From NCBI RefSeq assembly GCF_016907875.1, contig NZ_JAFBCU010000001.1, positions 2,914,001-2,978,000 of the forward strand: 64,000 nt of DNA, written 5' to 3'. Origin of the DNA: Arthrobacter roseus. Lineage in GTDB: Bacteria > Actinomycetota > Actinomycetes > Actinomycetales > Micrococcaceae. Made by a program: the position numbers and the translations under genes. Under the pieces are notes generated by a model. The model ran no database searches and had not been told where the DNA came from. It was given only the letters and a program-made list of their open reading frames with translations. Of this stretch, positions 50,028 through 60,654 are shown piece by piece (within the stretch, counting starts at the first letter, position 1; each line of letters opens with the position of its first letter).

Positions 50028-51611
50028 ATGGAGACCAAGCCAAAGACGCCCGCGCTCCGAATAATACGTATGAAGAAACTCTTGAGGACCAATGCGCTGC
50101 CCGCACTCTCTGGTGTGGTGGCTGCCGGGGTGGTACTCGGGATCGCCGAGTTGGTGGCGGCTTTCTTCACGGCACGAGCGACGCCGCTGATTGCGCTGGG
50201 CTCCACGTTCATCGACTTCACGCCCGGATGGTTGAAAGATTTCGCCATCGAAACGTTCGGCACCAATGACAAGGCGGCCCTGTTCGTAGGGATGGCGGTG
50301 ACGATCCTCGTCATGGCCATGATGTTGGGTGTCCTGGCGTTCCGACGCTGGCTGTGGGGAGCACTCGGAGTGGTGCTGCTGGGCGTTATCATCCTGGCCA
50401 GTGTCCTCACCCGCGCGGGTGCCGGACCAGCAGACGCTCTACCCACCGTCGTCGGAACGGTGGCGGGCTTCTTTGCGCTGCGCTGGATGATCAACAACCT
50501 CAAAGCCGACGACGGCGCTGACCCTGATGCTTCGGAGGCAGGCTCGACACGACGCAAGTTCTTTGTTGCCGCTGGCGTATCGACCGCCGTCGCACTGGTT
50601 GCTGCCGGTGGCGGACGAGTATTGGGCGCGGCCAGACGAAATGTTCTAGAGTTCCGCGACGCGTTGAAACTCCCCCGGCCCAGCAAACCCGCGCCACCGC
50701 TGCCGGATAACCTTCACCCCGACATCGAGGGCGTGGTCCCGTGGCAGACCCCCAATAAGGACTTCTACCGCATCGACACAGCCCTGAGCGTTCCGCAGGT
50801 GGACGCCCAGACGTGGGAGTTGCGGGTGCACGGCATGGTGGAGGAAGAGTTCACCATGAATTTTCAGGAACTACTCGACGCCGACCTACTGGAAACATTC
50901 GTGACTCTTACCTGTGTGTCCAACCCGCTGGGCGGCGATCTTGCAGGCAACGCGAAATGGCTCGGCTACCCGTTGCGCAAGGTTCTCGAGCGAGCGCGTC
51001 CGCTGAAGGACGCGGACATGGTGCTTTCGACCAGTATCGACGGGTTCAGCGCATCCACCCCTATCGAAGTGTTGCAGGATGACCGCAACGCGATCCTCGC
51101 CGTCGGGATGAATGACAAACCTCTCCCTCTGGAGCATGGCTATCCGGTACGGATGGTTGTTCCGGGACTCTACGGATTTGTCTCGGCTACCAAGTGGGTC
51201 GTTGAGCTGGAAGTTACCCGATTCGATAAGAAAACGGCCTACTGGACAGAGCGCGGGTGGTCAGAGCGCGGCCCCATCAAGACCATGTCTCGTCTTGAGG
51301 TGCCCTCCTCGTTCCAGAAAGTCCCCGCAGGCAAGGTTGCCATTGGAGGAACAGCCTGGGCTCAGACGCGCGGCATTTCCGCAGTGGAAGTACAACTCGA
51401 CGACGGCGATTGGGAGAAGGTCACCCTCAACGCCGAAGCCTCCGTGGACACCTGGCGCCAGTGGCACCACTCCATCACCGTAGATTCCGGACTCCACACT
51501 CTGCGGACGCGGGCAACGGATGCCGTCAACGGCGTGCAGACCGACGAGCGCGCCGGCACGGTGCCCAACGGCGCCTCCGGCTGGCAGTCCGTCCAGTTCA
51601 CCGCCGAGTAA
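50028..51611 (+). CDS. molybdopterin-dependent oxidoreductase, sulfite-oxidase family, with membrane domain
   Basis: A 527-residue protein. The first 160 residues have about four membrane helices (LSGVVAAGVVLGIAELVAAF, AALFVGMAVTILVMAMMLG, GALGVVLLGVIILASVLTRA). A Tat-like RRKFFVAAGVSTAVALVAAG segment follows. Residues 240-420 are the Mo-pterin domain with the Mo-ligating Cys in ETFVTLTCVSNPLGG, and the C-terminal 110 residues are an immunoglobulin-like Mo-co dimer domain (AIGGTAWAQTRGISAVEVQL). ATG at 50028 is used; one at 50070 is possible. The substrate (sulfite or another oxo-acceptor) is unknown. Confidence 0.88.
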   Translation: METKPKTPALRIIRMKKLLRTNALPALSGVVAAGVVLGIAELVAAFFTARATPLIALGSTFIDFTPGWLKDFAIETFGTNDKAALFVGMAVTILVMAMMLGVLAFRRWLWGALGVVLLGVIILASVLTRAGAGPADALPTVVGTVAGFFALRWMINNLKADDGADPDASEAGSTRRKFFVAAGVSTAVALVAAGGGRVLGAARRNVLEFRDALKLPRPSKPAPPLPDNLHPDIEGVVPWQTPNKDFYRIDTALSVPQVDAQTWELRVHGMVEEEFTMNFQELLDADLLETFVTLTCVSNPLGGDLAGNAKWLGYPLRKVLERARPLKDADMVLSTSIDGFSASTPIEVLQDDRNAILAVGMNDKPLPLEHGYPVRMVVPGLYGFVSATKWVVELEVTRFDKKTAYWTERGWSERGPIKTMSRLEVPSSFQKVPAGKVAIGGTAWAQTRGISAVEVQLDDGDWEKVTLNAEASVDTWRQWHHSITVDSGLHTLRTRATDAVNGVQTDERAGTVPNGASGWQSVQFTAE

Positions 51612-51626
51612 CCCTAGACTGGATTC

Positions 51627-52643
51627 ATGCCTGAAACTTTCACTGCTGCCAACGCTGTTGAGCTCGCCGTTGTCGAGCGCAATGGATTCATCGAATCCCG
51701 TCATATCGGGTCCGCCGTCGTCATGTCCGCTGACGGAGACGTGGTCACGGAACTGGGGGATATCACAGCCCCCATTTTTCCGCGCTCTACGCTGAAACCG
51801 TTTCAGGCCATTGCCTCCATGCAGTCCGGTGTCCCCCTGCGCGGGGCGCAGGTGGCGTTGGCCGCCGCCAGCCACGTGGGCTCCCACGAGCACATGGACG
51901 TCGTCCGCAGCATGCTCGCCGGCGCAGGCCTCACCGAGGAAGATCTACAGTGCCCGGCAGACTGGCCGCAGGACGAGGAAGCACGCAACTGGCTGGTCCG
52001 CACCGAAAAGGGCAAACAGCGCGTGGCGTTCAACTGCTCCGGCAAACACGCCGCGTTCCTCTGGGCCTGCGTCGAAAACGGCTGGGACACCAAAACCTAC
52101 CTTGAGCCCAACCACCCCCTTCAACAGCGGGTCATGGAAGTCATCGAGGAGTTCACCGGCGAGAAGGTGGAGCACATCGCTATCGACGGCTGCGGTGCAC
52201 CGGTGGGAGCGGTCTCACTCACGGGTCTGGCACGCGGTGTCTCGCGGCTGGCGAAGGCACCCTCGAACAAGGCGAGCAACGCGCGTGCCGCCACGGTCGC
52301 CACCGCCATGCTGGATTACCCCTGGGCGGTTCAGGGCAAGGGCACCGAAAACACTGTGGTCATGGATGAGCTGGGGATCATCGCGAAGCTTGGCGCTGAA
52401 GGCGTCATGATCATGGGCACACCAACGGGCGTATCCGTCGCCGTCAAAATTCTTGATGGCAGCCCACGCGCGGCCACACTGGTGGCGCTGAGCCTGCTGG
52501 TCTCCGCTGGCGCCGTCGATGCCGACGCTGTGGGCCCGGTACTGGACAAAGTGGTCCGCCCCATACTCGGCAAGGGCCAGCCCGTGGGACGAATCCGCCT
52601 CGGCAGTGCGGTCATGGCACAGCTGGATCGCCAGCAGGCCTAG
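51627..52643 (+). CDS. asparaginase II-family protein
   Basis: A 338-residue protein of the Asparaginase_II type ([20 protein letters not shown]). Landmarks: [79 protein letters not shown]. It hydrolyses L-asparagine or related substrates. It lies 15 bp behind the molybdopterin gene and ahead of the sterol-carrier-like gene, the usual actinobacterial order. Confidence 0.92.
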   Translation: MPETFTAANAVELAVVERNGFIESRHIGSAVVMSADGDVVTELGDITAPIFPRSTLKPFQAIASMQSGVPLRGAQVALAAASHVGSHEHMDVVRSMLAGAGLTEEDLQCPADWPQDEEARNWLVRTEKGKQRVAFNCSGKHAAFLWACVENGWDTKTYLEPNHPLQQRVMEVIEEFTGEKVEHIAIDGCGAPVGAVSLTGLARGVSRLAKAPSNKASNARAATVATAMLDYPWAVQGKGTENTVVMDELGIIAKLGAEGVMIMGTPTGVSVAVKILDGSPRAATLVALSLLVSAGAVDADAVGPVLDKVVRPILGKGQPVGRIRLGSAVMAQLDRQQA

Positions 52644-52654
52644 GAGAACAGGGC

Positions 52655-53044
52655 ATGGCACGACGTCGGATCTCAGCGGCAGATGGTCGCTCCGCGCTGG
52701 CTGCAGTGGGCGGGGCTCGTGAACCTCTGCCGGACAGGAACACCACGGCAACGGCCGTCCGCTACACCCTGGAGGAGCTCGCGCACCGTGCGCCGGGCAA
52801 CAGCGTGGAAGTCCGGGTGCCACCCCATGGCGTGACCCAGTGCATCGAGGGCCCGCGCCATACCCGCGGAACACCGCCCAACGTCGTCGAAACCGACGCC
52901 GGCACCTGGTTGGCGTTGGTGACCGGCAACACCACGTGGGCGGACGCAGTCCGTGCTGGCAAAGTTGCCGCCTCTGGTCAACGATCTGGGCTGGCGGATG
53001 TCCTGCCCCTGTTCCCTTCTACAGACGATAGAATTAGCGAATGA
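52655..53044 (+). CDS. sterol-carrier-like (bacterial SCP ortholog) protein
   Basis: A 129-residue protein ([20 protein letters not shown]) with [20 protein letters not shown] and [20 protein letters not shown], then [20 protein letters not shown], the signature of the small SCP-X-like actinobacterial family found beside purF. It overlaps the next gene by 4 bp (ATGA). The ligand is unknown. Confidence 0.85.
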   Translation: MARRRISAADGRSALAAVGGAREPLPDRNTTATAVRYTLEELAHRAPGNSVEVRVPPHGVTQCIEGPRHTRGTPPNVVETDAGTWLALVTGNTTWADAVRAGKVAASGQRSGLADVLPLFPSTDDRISE

Positions 53045-53352
53045 GTGAATCACAGACACCACAACGACGTCAGGTCACCATCCGGCGCGCACCCAAATTC
53101 GGTGTCTTCCTGGCGCTCGGTGTCATGCTCGCATTCATTGTCGCCATGATTTTTGCCCTGACTGGACCCGAGAGCGCAGAGCACAGCCGCTTTGCCATTC
53201 TGGGTTTCTTCACGACGATCCTCGCCGTACCGGGTGTGGCAGTGGGAGCCTTGGCAGCGCTGATCCTGGACCGTATCAGCGTGCGAAAGTCACGCGAAGC
53301 CACTGTTGAAGCCATCGACGAAGAAGAAGACCAAACCTACCCTCCTTCGTGA
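53041..53352 (+). CDS. small two-helix membrane protein
   Basis: A 103-residue protein with two membrane helices ([20 protein letters not shown] and [20 protein letters not shown]), a basic N-terminus and an acidic cytoplasmic tail ([11 protein letters not shown]). Its position between the SCP-like gene and purF is typical of Micrococcaceae. The role is unknown. Confidence 0.82.
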   Translation: MSESQTPQRRQVTIRRAPKFGVFLALGVMLAFIVAMIFALTGPESAEHSRFAILGFFTTILAVPGVAVGALAALILDRISVRKSREATVEAIDEEEDQTYPPS

Positions 53353-53364
53353 GAGAATAAGCAC

Positions 53365-54966
53365 ATGGCGCGCGGCGATGGAATGCTCACTCATGACCTC
53401 AACCCTGGCGAAAAGGGCCCACAGGATGCCTGTGGCGTATTCGGTGTATGGGCTCCCGGCGAAGAAGTTGCGAAACTCACCTACTACGGTCTGTACGCGT
53501 TGCAACACCGCGGTCAGGAATCAGCCGGAATAGCTACCGGCGACGGCGAACGCATCCGTGTCTACAAGGACATGGGCCTCGTATCTCAGGTCTTCGACGA
53601 AAGTACGCTCAATACCCTGACCGGGCACATCGCGGTAGGCCATTGCCGCTACTCAACCACCGGTTCATCACACTGGTCCAACGCCCAGCCCACCCTTGGC
53701 GCAACCTCTCAGGGCGCCGTCGCGCTGGCCCACAACGGCAACCTCACCAACTCCGCGGACCTCTACGACATGGTGATCGAGCGTCATGGCAAGCCGCGCA
53801 GCGGTGAATTGGCGCAGGGAAACACCACGGACACAGCCCTCGTGACGGCTCTGCTTGCAGGCGACGACGGCAAAACCCTTGAAGAGACCGCGCTGGAGCT
53901 TCTTCCCAAAATTGTTGGCGCGTTCTGCTTCGTTTTCATGGACGAAGGAACTCTGTACGCGGCACGGGACCAGCACGGCGTCCGTCCGCTCGTCCTCGGA
54001 CGCTTGGAACGCGGTTGGGTAGTAGCCTCCGAAGGCTCCGCCCTGGCCACCGTTGGCGCCAGCTACATCCGCGACATCGAACCGGGTGAGTTCATCGCCA
54101 TCGACGAGGATGGCATCCGCTCGGAGCGCTTCGCCAAGCCAACGCCGGCGTCCTGTGTCTTCGAATATGTGTACCTGGCCCGCCCAGACGCCGTCCTTAG
54201 CGGCCGTTCCGTCTACGAATCGCGGGTGGAGATGGGGCGCCAGCTCGCACGCGAGAACGCGGCGGAAGCCGACGTCGTCATCCCCGTTCCTGAATCTGGT
54301 ACACCCGCGGCCGTTGGCTTTGCCGAAGCATCCGGCATCCCCTTTGCCCACGGTTTTGTGAAGAACGCCTACGTTGGCCGAACGTTCATCCAACCCAGCC
54401 AAACGCTGCGGCAGTTGGGCATCAAGCTGAAGCTCAACCCACTTGAATCCGTCATCCGTGGCAAGCGCGTCGTCGTCGTCGATGACTCAATTGTCCGCGG
54501 CAACACCCAGCGTGCCGTGGTCCGCATGCTGCGTGAAGTGGGTGCCGCCGAAGTGCATGTGAAGATCTCCTCGCCACCCATCCAGTGGCCATGCTTCTAC
54601 GGAATTGACTTCGCTTCACGGGCCGAACTCATCGCCAACGGCGCGAACGCGGCTGAAATTGCCGCATCGATCGGCGCTGACAGTCTCGCCTATCTCTCCG
54701 CGGAGGGCATGATCGAAGCCACCCGCCAGCCCCGAAAGAATCTCTGCACGGCGTGCTTCACCGGTGAGTACCCCATCCCGCTTTCATCCGAGGAACGCCG
54801 CGGCAAGAACCTCCTGGAACGTGGCACCACGGATGCCGCCGCCGATCCTGTCATTGACCCAACGGTTGATCCAGCGGAGAAGCCAGGCGCCACCGGGTGC
54901 GATCCCGGACCGGACGCCGAATTCGACGACTTCCTGACCGACGCTGACAAGAGAGAATCCGTATGA
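53365..54966 (+). CDS. purF: amidophosphoribosyltransferase
   Basis: A 533-residue enzyme. The N-terminal Ntn glutaminase domain has a 22-residue propeptide before Cys23 (PQDACGVFGVWAPGEEVAKL), then YYGLYALQHRGQESAGIATG and GHCRYSTTGSSHWSNAQPTL. The PRPP site is KRVVVVDDSIVRGNTQRAVV. C-terminal Cys residues (NLCTACFTGEYP) fit an Fe-S-type PurF. The last 50 residues are acidic and Pro-rich. It catalyses the first committed step of purine synthesis and overlaps purM by 4 bp. Confidence 0.97.
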   Translation: MARGDGMLTHDLNPGEKGPQDACGVFGVWAPGEEVAKLTYYGLYALQHRGQESAGIATGDGERIRVYKDMGLVSQVFDESTLNTLTGHIAVGHCRYSTTGSSHWSNAQPTLGATSQGAVALAHNGNLTNSADLYDMVIERHGKPRSGELAQGNTTDTALVTALLAGDDGKTLEETALELLPKIVGAFCFVFMDEGTLYAARDQHGVRPLVLGRLERGWVVASEGSALATVGASYIRDIEPGEFIAIDEDGIRSERFAKPTPASCVFEYVYLARPDAVLSGRSVYESRVEMGRQLARENAAEADVVIPVPESGTPAAVGFAEASGIPFAHGFVKNAYVGRTFIQPSQTLRQLGIKLKLNPLESVIRGKRVVVVDDSIVRGNTQRAVVRMLREVGAAEVHVKISSPPIQWPCFYGIDFASRAELIANGANAAEIAASIGADSLAYLSAEGMIEATRQPRKNLCTACFTGEYPIPLSSEERRGKNLLERGTTDAAADPVIDPTVDPAEKPGATGCDPGPDAEFDDFLTDADKRESV

Positions 54967-56096
54967 GCCAGCCAGTCCCCAGCCAGATCACCTATGCCTC
55001 CGCAGGCGTCGATGTCGAAGCCGGAGACCGCGCGGTGGACCTGATGAAGGATGCGGTAAAGGCCACGCATAACTCAAGCGTGGTCGGAGGCTTCGGTGGA
55101 TTTGCAGGGCTGTTCGACGTCTCTCGGCTTCTCACCTACCGTCAGCCGCTCCTGGCCACGTCCACCGACGGTGTGGGCACCAAAGTGGCCATTGCGCAGG
55201 CCATGGACATTCACGACACCATCGGGTTTGACCTGGTGGGCATGGTCGTGGACGACATTGTGGTGGTCGGCGCGGAGCCCCTGTTCATGACGGACTACAT
55301 TGCCTGCGGCAAGGTGGACCCGCAGCGAATCGCGGATATTGTGCGCGGAATCGCAGCCGCCTGTTCCGTTGCTGGCACGGCCCTGGTTGGCGGGGAAACC
55401 GCTGAGCACCCCGGGCTCCTGGGCGAGCACGAGTACGACGTCGCCGGAGCGGCAACTGGTGTTGTTGAGGCAGACAGGCTCCTGGGGCCGGAACGGGTAC
55501 GCGCAGGAGACGTAGTCATTGGTATGGCGTCCTCCGGCATCCACTCCAACGGATACTCTCTGGTCCGCCGCGTCATCAACCACGTCGGGTGGCAGCTGGA
55601 CCGTCAGGTCTCCGAGCTGGGCCGAACGCTCGGCGAGGAGCTATTGGAACCCACACGGGTCTACGCCGCCGACTGCCTGGACCTGGCACGTCAGTTCCCC
55701 GTGTCCGAAGCAGCAGCAGTGCACGGTTTCAGCCACGTCACCGGCGGTGGCCTTGCTGCAAACCTCGCCCGTGTTCTGCCCCAGGGACTCGAAGCCACAG
55801 TAGACCGCACCACCTGGTCACTGCCGCCGGTCTTCAGCTTGGTCTCCCAACTCGGCAACGTGCCGCTGCCGGATCTGGAACGCACGTTGAACCTCGGCGT
55901 CGGCATGGTCGCGATCGTCTCGGTAGAAGCCGCAGATGCCGCCGTCGCTCGGCTGAGCTCTCGGGGCGTGCCCGCATGGGTTATGGGTAGGGTTGCGGCT
56001 GCAGACTCTGCGCTGTCCACGGACGGACCGGACTACGTGCAGGGCGCCAAGGGTGTCAACGGCGGATCCGTGCGGATGGTCGGCACCTTCGCCTGA
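54963..56096 (+). CDS. purM: phosphoribosylformylglycinamidine cyclo-ligase
   Basis: A 377-residue AIR synthase (MSQPVPSQITYASAGVDVEA) with GFGGFAGLFDVSRL, TDGVGTKVAIAQAMD, DLVGMVVDDIVVVGAEPLFM, LVGGETAEHPG and GFSHVTGGGLAANLARVLP. It closes the imidazole ring of AIR. A 4-bp overlap links it to purF. A hairpin at 56211-56246 lies about 115 bp downstream. Confidence 0.97.
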   Translation: MSQPVPSQITYASAGVDVEAGDRAVDLMKDAVKATHNSSVVGGFGGFAGLFDVSRLLTYRQPLLATSTDGVGTKVAIAQAMDIHDTIGFDLVGMVVDDIVVVGAEPLFMTDYIACGKVDPQRIADIVRGIAAACSVAGTALVGGETAEHPGLLGEHEYDVAGAATGVVEADRLLGPERVRAGDVVIGMASSGIHSNGYSLVRRVINHVGWQLDRQVSELGRTLGEELLEPTRVYAADCLDLARQFPVSEAAAVHGFSHVTGGGLAANLARVLPQGLEATVDRTTWSLPPVFSLVSQLGNVPLPDLERTLNLGVGMVAIVSVEAADAAVARLSSRGVPAWVMGRVAAADSALSTDGPDYVQGAKGVNGGSVRMVGTFA

Positions 56097-56210
56097 ACAG
56101 AGTGACCATTGGTCATTCATGGTGGTTTCAACCGCGACTAACCCACCAGGAGTGACTAATCGTCACTCAATTGATCGTGGGGCGTGAAAACGGGGCTGTT
56201 AACGAGCTGA

Positions 56211-56246
56211 AGCGGTGTGTCCGGATGTTAGTCCTGGATACACCGC
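56211..56246. terminator. 12-bp stem after purM
   Basis: AGCGGTGTGTCC (56211-56222) pairs with GGATACACCGCT (56235-56246) with one G-T wobble around a 12-nt loop. It lies between convergent purM and the DUF3073 gene. Two shorter dyads (GTGAC with GTCAC) are at 56150-56167. Confidence 0.55.
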
Positions 56247-56296
56247 TGCTCGCGTCGTGTCGGCGTTAGCTCTTGCGGAGAATGTACAGAAGGCGA

Positions 56297-56524
56297 TCAG
56301 CCGATGCGGCGAGTACCGTCTTCTTCTTCCTCCACATACGTGTCCGCGTACTTGTCTGCATAATCTGAGTAGTCCGGTTCTGGTGGACCCTCTGCATAAG
56401 ACGAGGAACTGTGACCCTTGGCGTCCAGCTCACGCTGAAGCGCCGAGTAGTCGGTCGCGGGACTAAAGTACTTGATGTCCCGTGCTTGCTTTGTAGCTTT
56501 TGCCTTTTGACGGCCGCGCCCCAT
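56297..56524 (-). CDS. DUF3073 family protein
   Basis: A 75-residue actinobacterial protein (MGRGRQKAKATKQARDIKYF) with SPATDYSALQRELDAKGHSS and an acidic Tyr/Asp tail. The length and the MGRGRQKAKATK start are diagnostic of DUF3073. AAAAGGGGG lies upstream of the ATG. The role is unknown; relatives are conserved next to purM. Confidence 0.93.
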   Translation of the reverse strand: MGRGRQKAKATKQARDIKYFSPATDYSALQRELDAKGHSSSSYAEGPPEPDYSDYADKYADTYVEEEEDGTRRIG

Positions 56525-56793
56525 GGCGTGACCCCCTTTTTACGTCGATCCGGAGGTGGGCAACCGGCACTAGGCCGTGGGCGTTGCGGCCCCGGAATAT
56601 CTGATCAATTCTGTCGTATCTCTAGGGTACATGTTTTCCCCCTCTGATGCGCAACAAACCACGCCCCCTGAAGCGACCGGAGCGATCCGGTTTGGGATAT
56701 CCGCACTTCCCGCCCGATCTTGGATAAAGTCGTTGTCAGAGCGATGTTCAACGCATCACTGACAGAGCACCTCGGGGAAGGCCGCAGTCCACA

Positions 56794-57975
56794 ATGAACA
56801 GCAAGAAAAGCAAAGGCGACGACGCACAACCGACGACAGCATCCGGAGTGGATCCGGCAGTCGGTGAGGAAGGCCTGCCCAATTTGGCAGCGTCCTCAGA
56901 TGCCCCCGAATGGCTCCAGGTGGGAGCTGATGCGAAACGGTGGGGCATCATTTTCTCCAACGAAACCAAAGCCGGTGACGTGCCTGTTGACGTTGAACCA
57001 GAACTCGGCGTAACCCCTGAAGATGTGGAGCTCCAGGAGCCTTCGCTTGCCGCTGTGGAAATAAGTGACGACACTGCTGAGGCTGCCGAGCTCCAGGCTG
57101 TCGCCGAAGAAGCGCGAAGAGTAGCCAAAGAAGCAGAAGAAGCGGGCCGCCTCGCTGGCGGCGTCCCGCTCGTTGGGTCGCCTGGCACGAAAACAAAAAA
57201 CTCACCGGATAACGATCCGGACGCGGACACGCCACCGCACGACGACGTCGATAAGGTCAACGAAGGCAGCACCCCGTCCGAAGGTGCAGACACTCCTGAG
57301 GAGACCATGAACCCGCAACAGTCCCCGCCGCGCAGTAAGCCTGCCGCGCACATGGGAGCGGGAGGGAGCGCATCCGGCTGGACGCCGTCGTCGGACTCTC
57401 CGGCGCAGGACTCACCTGGCCAGAGCTCACCTGGCCAGGACTCACCGAAGCGGCGTCCCCGGGGAAACCACAGCGCCCCGGTGAAGACCAACTACCTGCC
57501 GCTGATACTTGTAGGGCTGGCCATTCTGGCTGCACTGGCGCTGATCATCTTCATCGTGGTCAACCTCTTCAGTGGGAGACTCGGCGGCTCTGCAGAGGGA
57601 GAGGCTGAAGGCGTGATCGCCCAGGACGTCAGCCCGCTTGACCTTCAGGAGGGCCAGTGTCTTCAAGGGTTTGAGGACATCAACAGTGAGGTCACCGTGG
57701 TCACCTGCGACACCCCGCACAACGCCGAGCTGGTCGCTACGTTCACGTATCCGGATGAGACGCAGTATCCGGGCAAGGAGTCCTTGCGGACCAAGGCTGC
57801 CGAGACCTGCGAGGGCGCCACATTGAATGCGGACGCCATCCGCAAGTTCGATGAGCTGCGTCAGACCGAGGCAAGCCCCGGAGAGAAGACGTGGTCCAAC
57901 GGAGACCGACGCGTTGACTGCTATGTCTTCACCGACGAGGCAGGCACCCTGGTCGAATCCCTGCTGATTAGCTAA
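56794..57975 (+). CDS. membrane protein with septum-formation-type C-terminal domain
   Basis: A 393-residue protein. It has an acidic, Ala/Glu/Pro-rich N-terminus (residues 1-225, with the coiled part ELQAVAEEARRVAKEAEEAG), a single membrane helix (YLPLILVGLAILAALALIIF) near 235-255, and a C-terminal extracellular domain (LQEGQCLQGFEDINSEVTVV, TCDTPHNAELVATFTYP, CEGATLNADAI, VDCYVF) with paired Cys, as in septum-formation family proteins. It converges on clpB with a 4-bp overlap of stops. Confidence 0.82.
   Translation: MNSKKSKGDDAQPTTASGVDPAVGEEGLPNLAASSDAPEWLQVGADAKRWGIIFSNETKAGDVPVDVEPELGVTPEDVELQEPSLAAVEISDDTAEAAELQAVAEEARRVAKEAEEAGRLAGGVPLVGSPGTKTKNSPDNDPDADTPPHDDVDKVNEGSTPSEGADTPEETMNPQQSPPRSKPAAHMGAGGSASGWTPSSDSPAQDSPGQSSPGQDSPKRRPRGNHSAPVKTNYLPLILVGLAILAALALIIFIVVNLFSGRLGGSAEGEAEGVIAQDVSPLDLQEGQCLQGFEDINSEVTVVTCDTPHNAELVATFTYPDETQYPGKESLRTKAAETCEGATLNADAIRKFDELRQTEASPGEKTWSNGDRRVDCYVFTDEAGTLVESLLIS
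57398..57444 (+). repeat. in-gene repeats encoding SPGQ/SPAQ units
   Basis: The segment encodes SPAQDSPGQSSPGQDSP, and ACTCACCTGGCCAG recurs nearly unchanged. It forms a short flexible spacer before the membrane helix of the septum-domain protein. Confidence 0.7.
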
Positions 57976-60560
57976 CGCGCAGGCAACACTGTCAGTGCTT
58001 CGCCGCCCTCTTCGCGGTCCACCACCACGGTGTCGCCGTCGGCAATGCTTCCCGAGAGCAGACCACGCGCCATCCGGTCCCCGATTTCGCGCTGCACGAG
58101 CCGGCGCAGCGGCCTTGCCCCGTAGGCTGGATCGAACCCCGTCAAAGCCAGCCACTGCCGTGCCGCATCCGAGACTTCCAGCGTCAAACGGCGCTCATGC
58201 AGACGGGCAGCGAGTGACTGCACCTGCAGATCAACAATCCGCGACAACTCATCCAGGCTGAGAGCATCGAACATGACGACCTCGTCCAGCCGGTTGAGAA
58301 ACTCCGGCTTGAAGCTCGCGTTGACCACGTTCATGACCGCTGCACGCTGAGCTTGCTCCTCCATCGACGGATCCACCAAGAATTGTGAGCCAAGGTTGGA
58401 CGTCATCACCAGAATGACATTGCGAAAATCAACCGTGCGTCCCTGTCCATCCGTCAGCCGGCCGTCGTCGAGCACCTGGAGCAGGACGTCGAATATCTCC
58501 GGGTGCGCCTTCTCCACCTCATCCAACAGGACAACGGAGTACGGCCGACGCCGGACCGCTTCTGTAAGCTGACCACCCGCCTCGTAGCCCACGTAGCCGG
58601 GAGGCGCCCCCACCAGACGGGACACGGTGTGCTTCTCCGAGTACTCCGACATGTCGATACGGACCATGGCGCGCTCATCATCGAAGAGGAAGTCTGCGAG
58701 CGCCTTCGCGAGCTCGGTCTTGCCCACACCGGTTGGTCCCAGGAACAGGAACGAACCGGTGGGCCGGTCCGGGTCACTGACGCCTGCACGAGCACGGCGA
58801 ACGGCGTCGGAAACCGTCTGCACTGCCTTCCCTTGCCCGATGAGACGCGATCCGAGGACCTGCTCCATCTGCAACAGTTTCTGGGATTCGCCCTGCAGCA
58901 TGCGTCCGGCAGGAATGCCGGTCCAGGCGGAGATGACCTCGGCAATGTCATCGGCGGAGACTTGGTCGGCGACCATCAGGTCCGCACCCGAGGTGTCCTC
59001 CTCCGCAGCCTGCGCAGCGTCGAGTTCGCGCTGAACCCGTGGCATTTCACCGTAGAGGAAGCGCGATGCCGTTTCCAGGTCTCCTTCGCGCTGTGCTTTG
59101 TCCGCGGCGGAGCGCAGTTCATCCAGCCTAGCGCGCAAATCACCCACCCGGTTCAGGCCAGCCTTCTCCGACTCCCACCGGAGGTTAAGCGCACTGAGTT
59201 GTTCCTTCTTGTCCGCCATGTCCGCGCGCAGAGCGTCCAGTCGGTCACGGCTCGCGGCGTCTGTCTCGCTGGAGAGTGCGAGTTCCTCCATGGTGAGCCG
59301 GTCCACGGCCCTTCGGAGCTGATCGATCTCCTCCGGCGCGGAGTCGATCTCCATGCGAAGCCGGGATGCGGACTCATCTACGAGGTCGATAGCCTTGTCC
59401 GGCAATTGACGCCCAGGAATGTAGCGATCGGAGAGGTTGGCCGCAGCAACAAGAGCAGAGTCCGCGATCGACACCTTGTGGTGCGCCTCATAGCGTTCCT
59501 TGAGCCCACGCAGAATTCCGATGGTGTCCTCAACGCTGGGCTCACCCACATGCACCTGCTGGAATCGGCGCTCCAGGGCCGCGTCTTTCTCAATTCTTTC
59601 CCGGTATTCATCCGGGGTGGTAGCGCCAATCAGACGAAGTTCTCCGCGGGCGAGCATCGGTTTGAGCATGTTGCCAGCATCCATGGACCCCTCGGACGCA
59701 CCAGCACCAACGACGGTGTGGATTTCATCGATGAACGTCACTATCTGGCCGTTGGAAGACCGAATTTCTTCCAGTACCGATTTCAGCCGCTCCTCGAACT
59801 CACCGCGGTATTTGGCACCAGCCACCATGGCACCGAGATCGAGCGAGATGAGGCTCTTTCCGCGCAGGCTCTCTGGCACATCTCCGGCCACCATGCGCTG
59901 TGCCAAACCCTCTACAACGGCGGTCTTGCCCACGCCGGGCTCACCGATCAGTACCGGGTTGTTCTTGGTACGCCGCGACAGAACCTGAACCACACGACGT
60001 ATTTCAGAGTCACGGCCGATCACTGGATCGAGCTTCCCTGAACGCGCGATTTCGGTGAGGTCCACACCGTACTTTTCCAACGCTTGAAAAGTGTTTTCTG
60101 GGTCCGGGGAATTGACCTTGCCCTCACCCCTGACGCCGGGTAGGGCAGCATTCAGCGCTTCGTGGGACGCACCCGCGTTCCTCAAGATGTCGCCGACCTT
60201 CCCGGCGTCGGCCGCCAGACCCAACAGGAGATGTTCGGTGGAGATGAACGTGTCACCGATCTTCTCCACCTCATCCTGCGCCGCCTTGATGGCCATGAGC
60301 AGGGGCCGAGCGTACTGGGCCTGCGCCACGTTGGTACCTGAGGAAGCGGGCAACGCCTTGATGGCCGTGCTCGCTTGAACACTCACAGTCTCCGGATTCA
60401 CGCCCGCGCCCTTCAACAGGGCGACGGCGATTCCCTCCCGCTGGTCCATGAGAGCTTTAAGGAGGTGGGCCGGTTCAACCTGGGGGTTCCCGGCGGTAGA
60501 GGCATTCATTGCTGCGGCCGAAAGAGCCTCCTGGCTCTTCGTCGTGAATTTGGTATCCAA
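57972..60560 (-). CDS. clpB: ATP-dependent chaperone ClpB
   Basis: An 862-residue disaggregase. The Clp N-domain is followed by NBD1 with Walker [19 protein letters not shown], a middle coiled coil (about 400-520), NBD2 with [20 protein letters not shown] and the C-terminal D2-small domain ([20 protein letters not shown]). TTG at 60560 ([20 protein letters not shown]) is preferred because GGAG lies 7 nt upstream; ATG at 60608 falls in the HspR operator. The HAIR element upstream shows heat-shock control by HspR. It works with DnaK to rescue aggregates. Confidence 0.96.
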   Translation of the reverse strand: MDTKFTTKSQEALSAAAMNASTAGNPQVEPAHLLKALMDQREGIAVALLKGAGVNPETVSVQASTAIKALPASSGTNVAQAQYARPLLMAIKAAQDEVEKIGDTFISTEHLLLGLAADAGKVGDILRNAGASHEALNAALPGVRGEGKVNSPDPENTFQALEKYGVDLTEIARSGKLDPVIGRDSEIRRVVQVLSRRTKNNPVLIGEPGVGKTAVVEGLAQRMVAGDVPESLRGKSLISLDLGAMVAGAKYRGEFEERLKSVLEEIRSSNGQIVTFIDEIHTVVGAGASEGSMDAGNMLKPMLARGELRLIGATTPDEYRERIEKDAALERRFQQVHVGEPSVEDTIGILRGLKERYEAHHKVSIADSALVAAANLSDRYIPGRQLPDKAIDLVDESASRLRMEIDSAPEEIDQLRRAVDRLTMEELALSSETDAASRDRLDALRADMADKKEQLSALNLRWESEKAGLNRVGDLRARLDELRSAADKAQREGDLETASRFLYGEMPRVQRELDAAQAAEEDTSGADLMVADQVSADDIAEVISAWTGIPAGRMLQGESQKLLQMEQVLGSRLIGQGKAVQTVSDAVRRARAGVSDPDRPTGSFLFLGPTGVGKTELAKALADFLFDDERAMVRIDMSEYSEKHTVSRLVGAPPGYVGYEAGGQLTEAVRRRPYSVVLLDEVEKAHPEIFDVLLQVLDDGRLTDGQGRTVDFRNVILVMTSNLGSQFLVDPSMEEQAQRAAVMNVVNASFKPEFLNRLDEVVMFDALSLDELSRIVDLQVQSLAARLHERRLTLEVSDAARQWLALTGFDPAYGARPLRRLVQREIGDRMARGLLSGSIADGDTVVVDREEGGEALTVLPAR

Positions 60561-60592
60561 AAGAGCTCCTTCTGAGGGATCGAAAAGAATAA

Positions 60593-60613
60593 CTTGAGCA
60601 TACTCCACTCAAG
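60593..60613 (-). promoter_or_regulatory. HAIR element (HspR operator) of clpB
   Basis: CTTGAGT-GGAGTAT-GCTCAAG on the minus strand is the HspR-associated inverted repeat, CTTGAGT-N7-ACTCAAG with one mismatch, 33 bp ahead of the clpB start. HspR repression of clpB through HAIR is established in actinobacteria. Confidence 0.88.
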
Positions 60614-60654
60614 TCTAAAATTCCATGGTCTACTGACTCTGGCACACTGGGAAA

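Noticed and set aside
58503-60041. Plus-strand 512-codon frame inside clpB
   Set aside because: Antisense shadow of clpB, which has complete AAA+ motifs.
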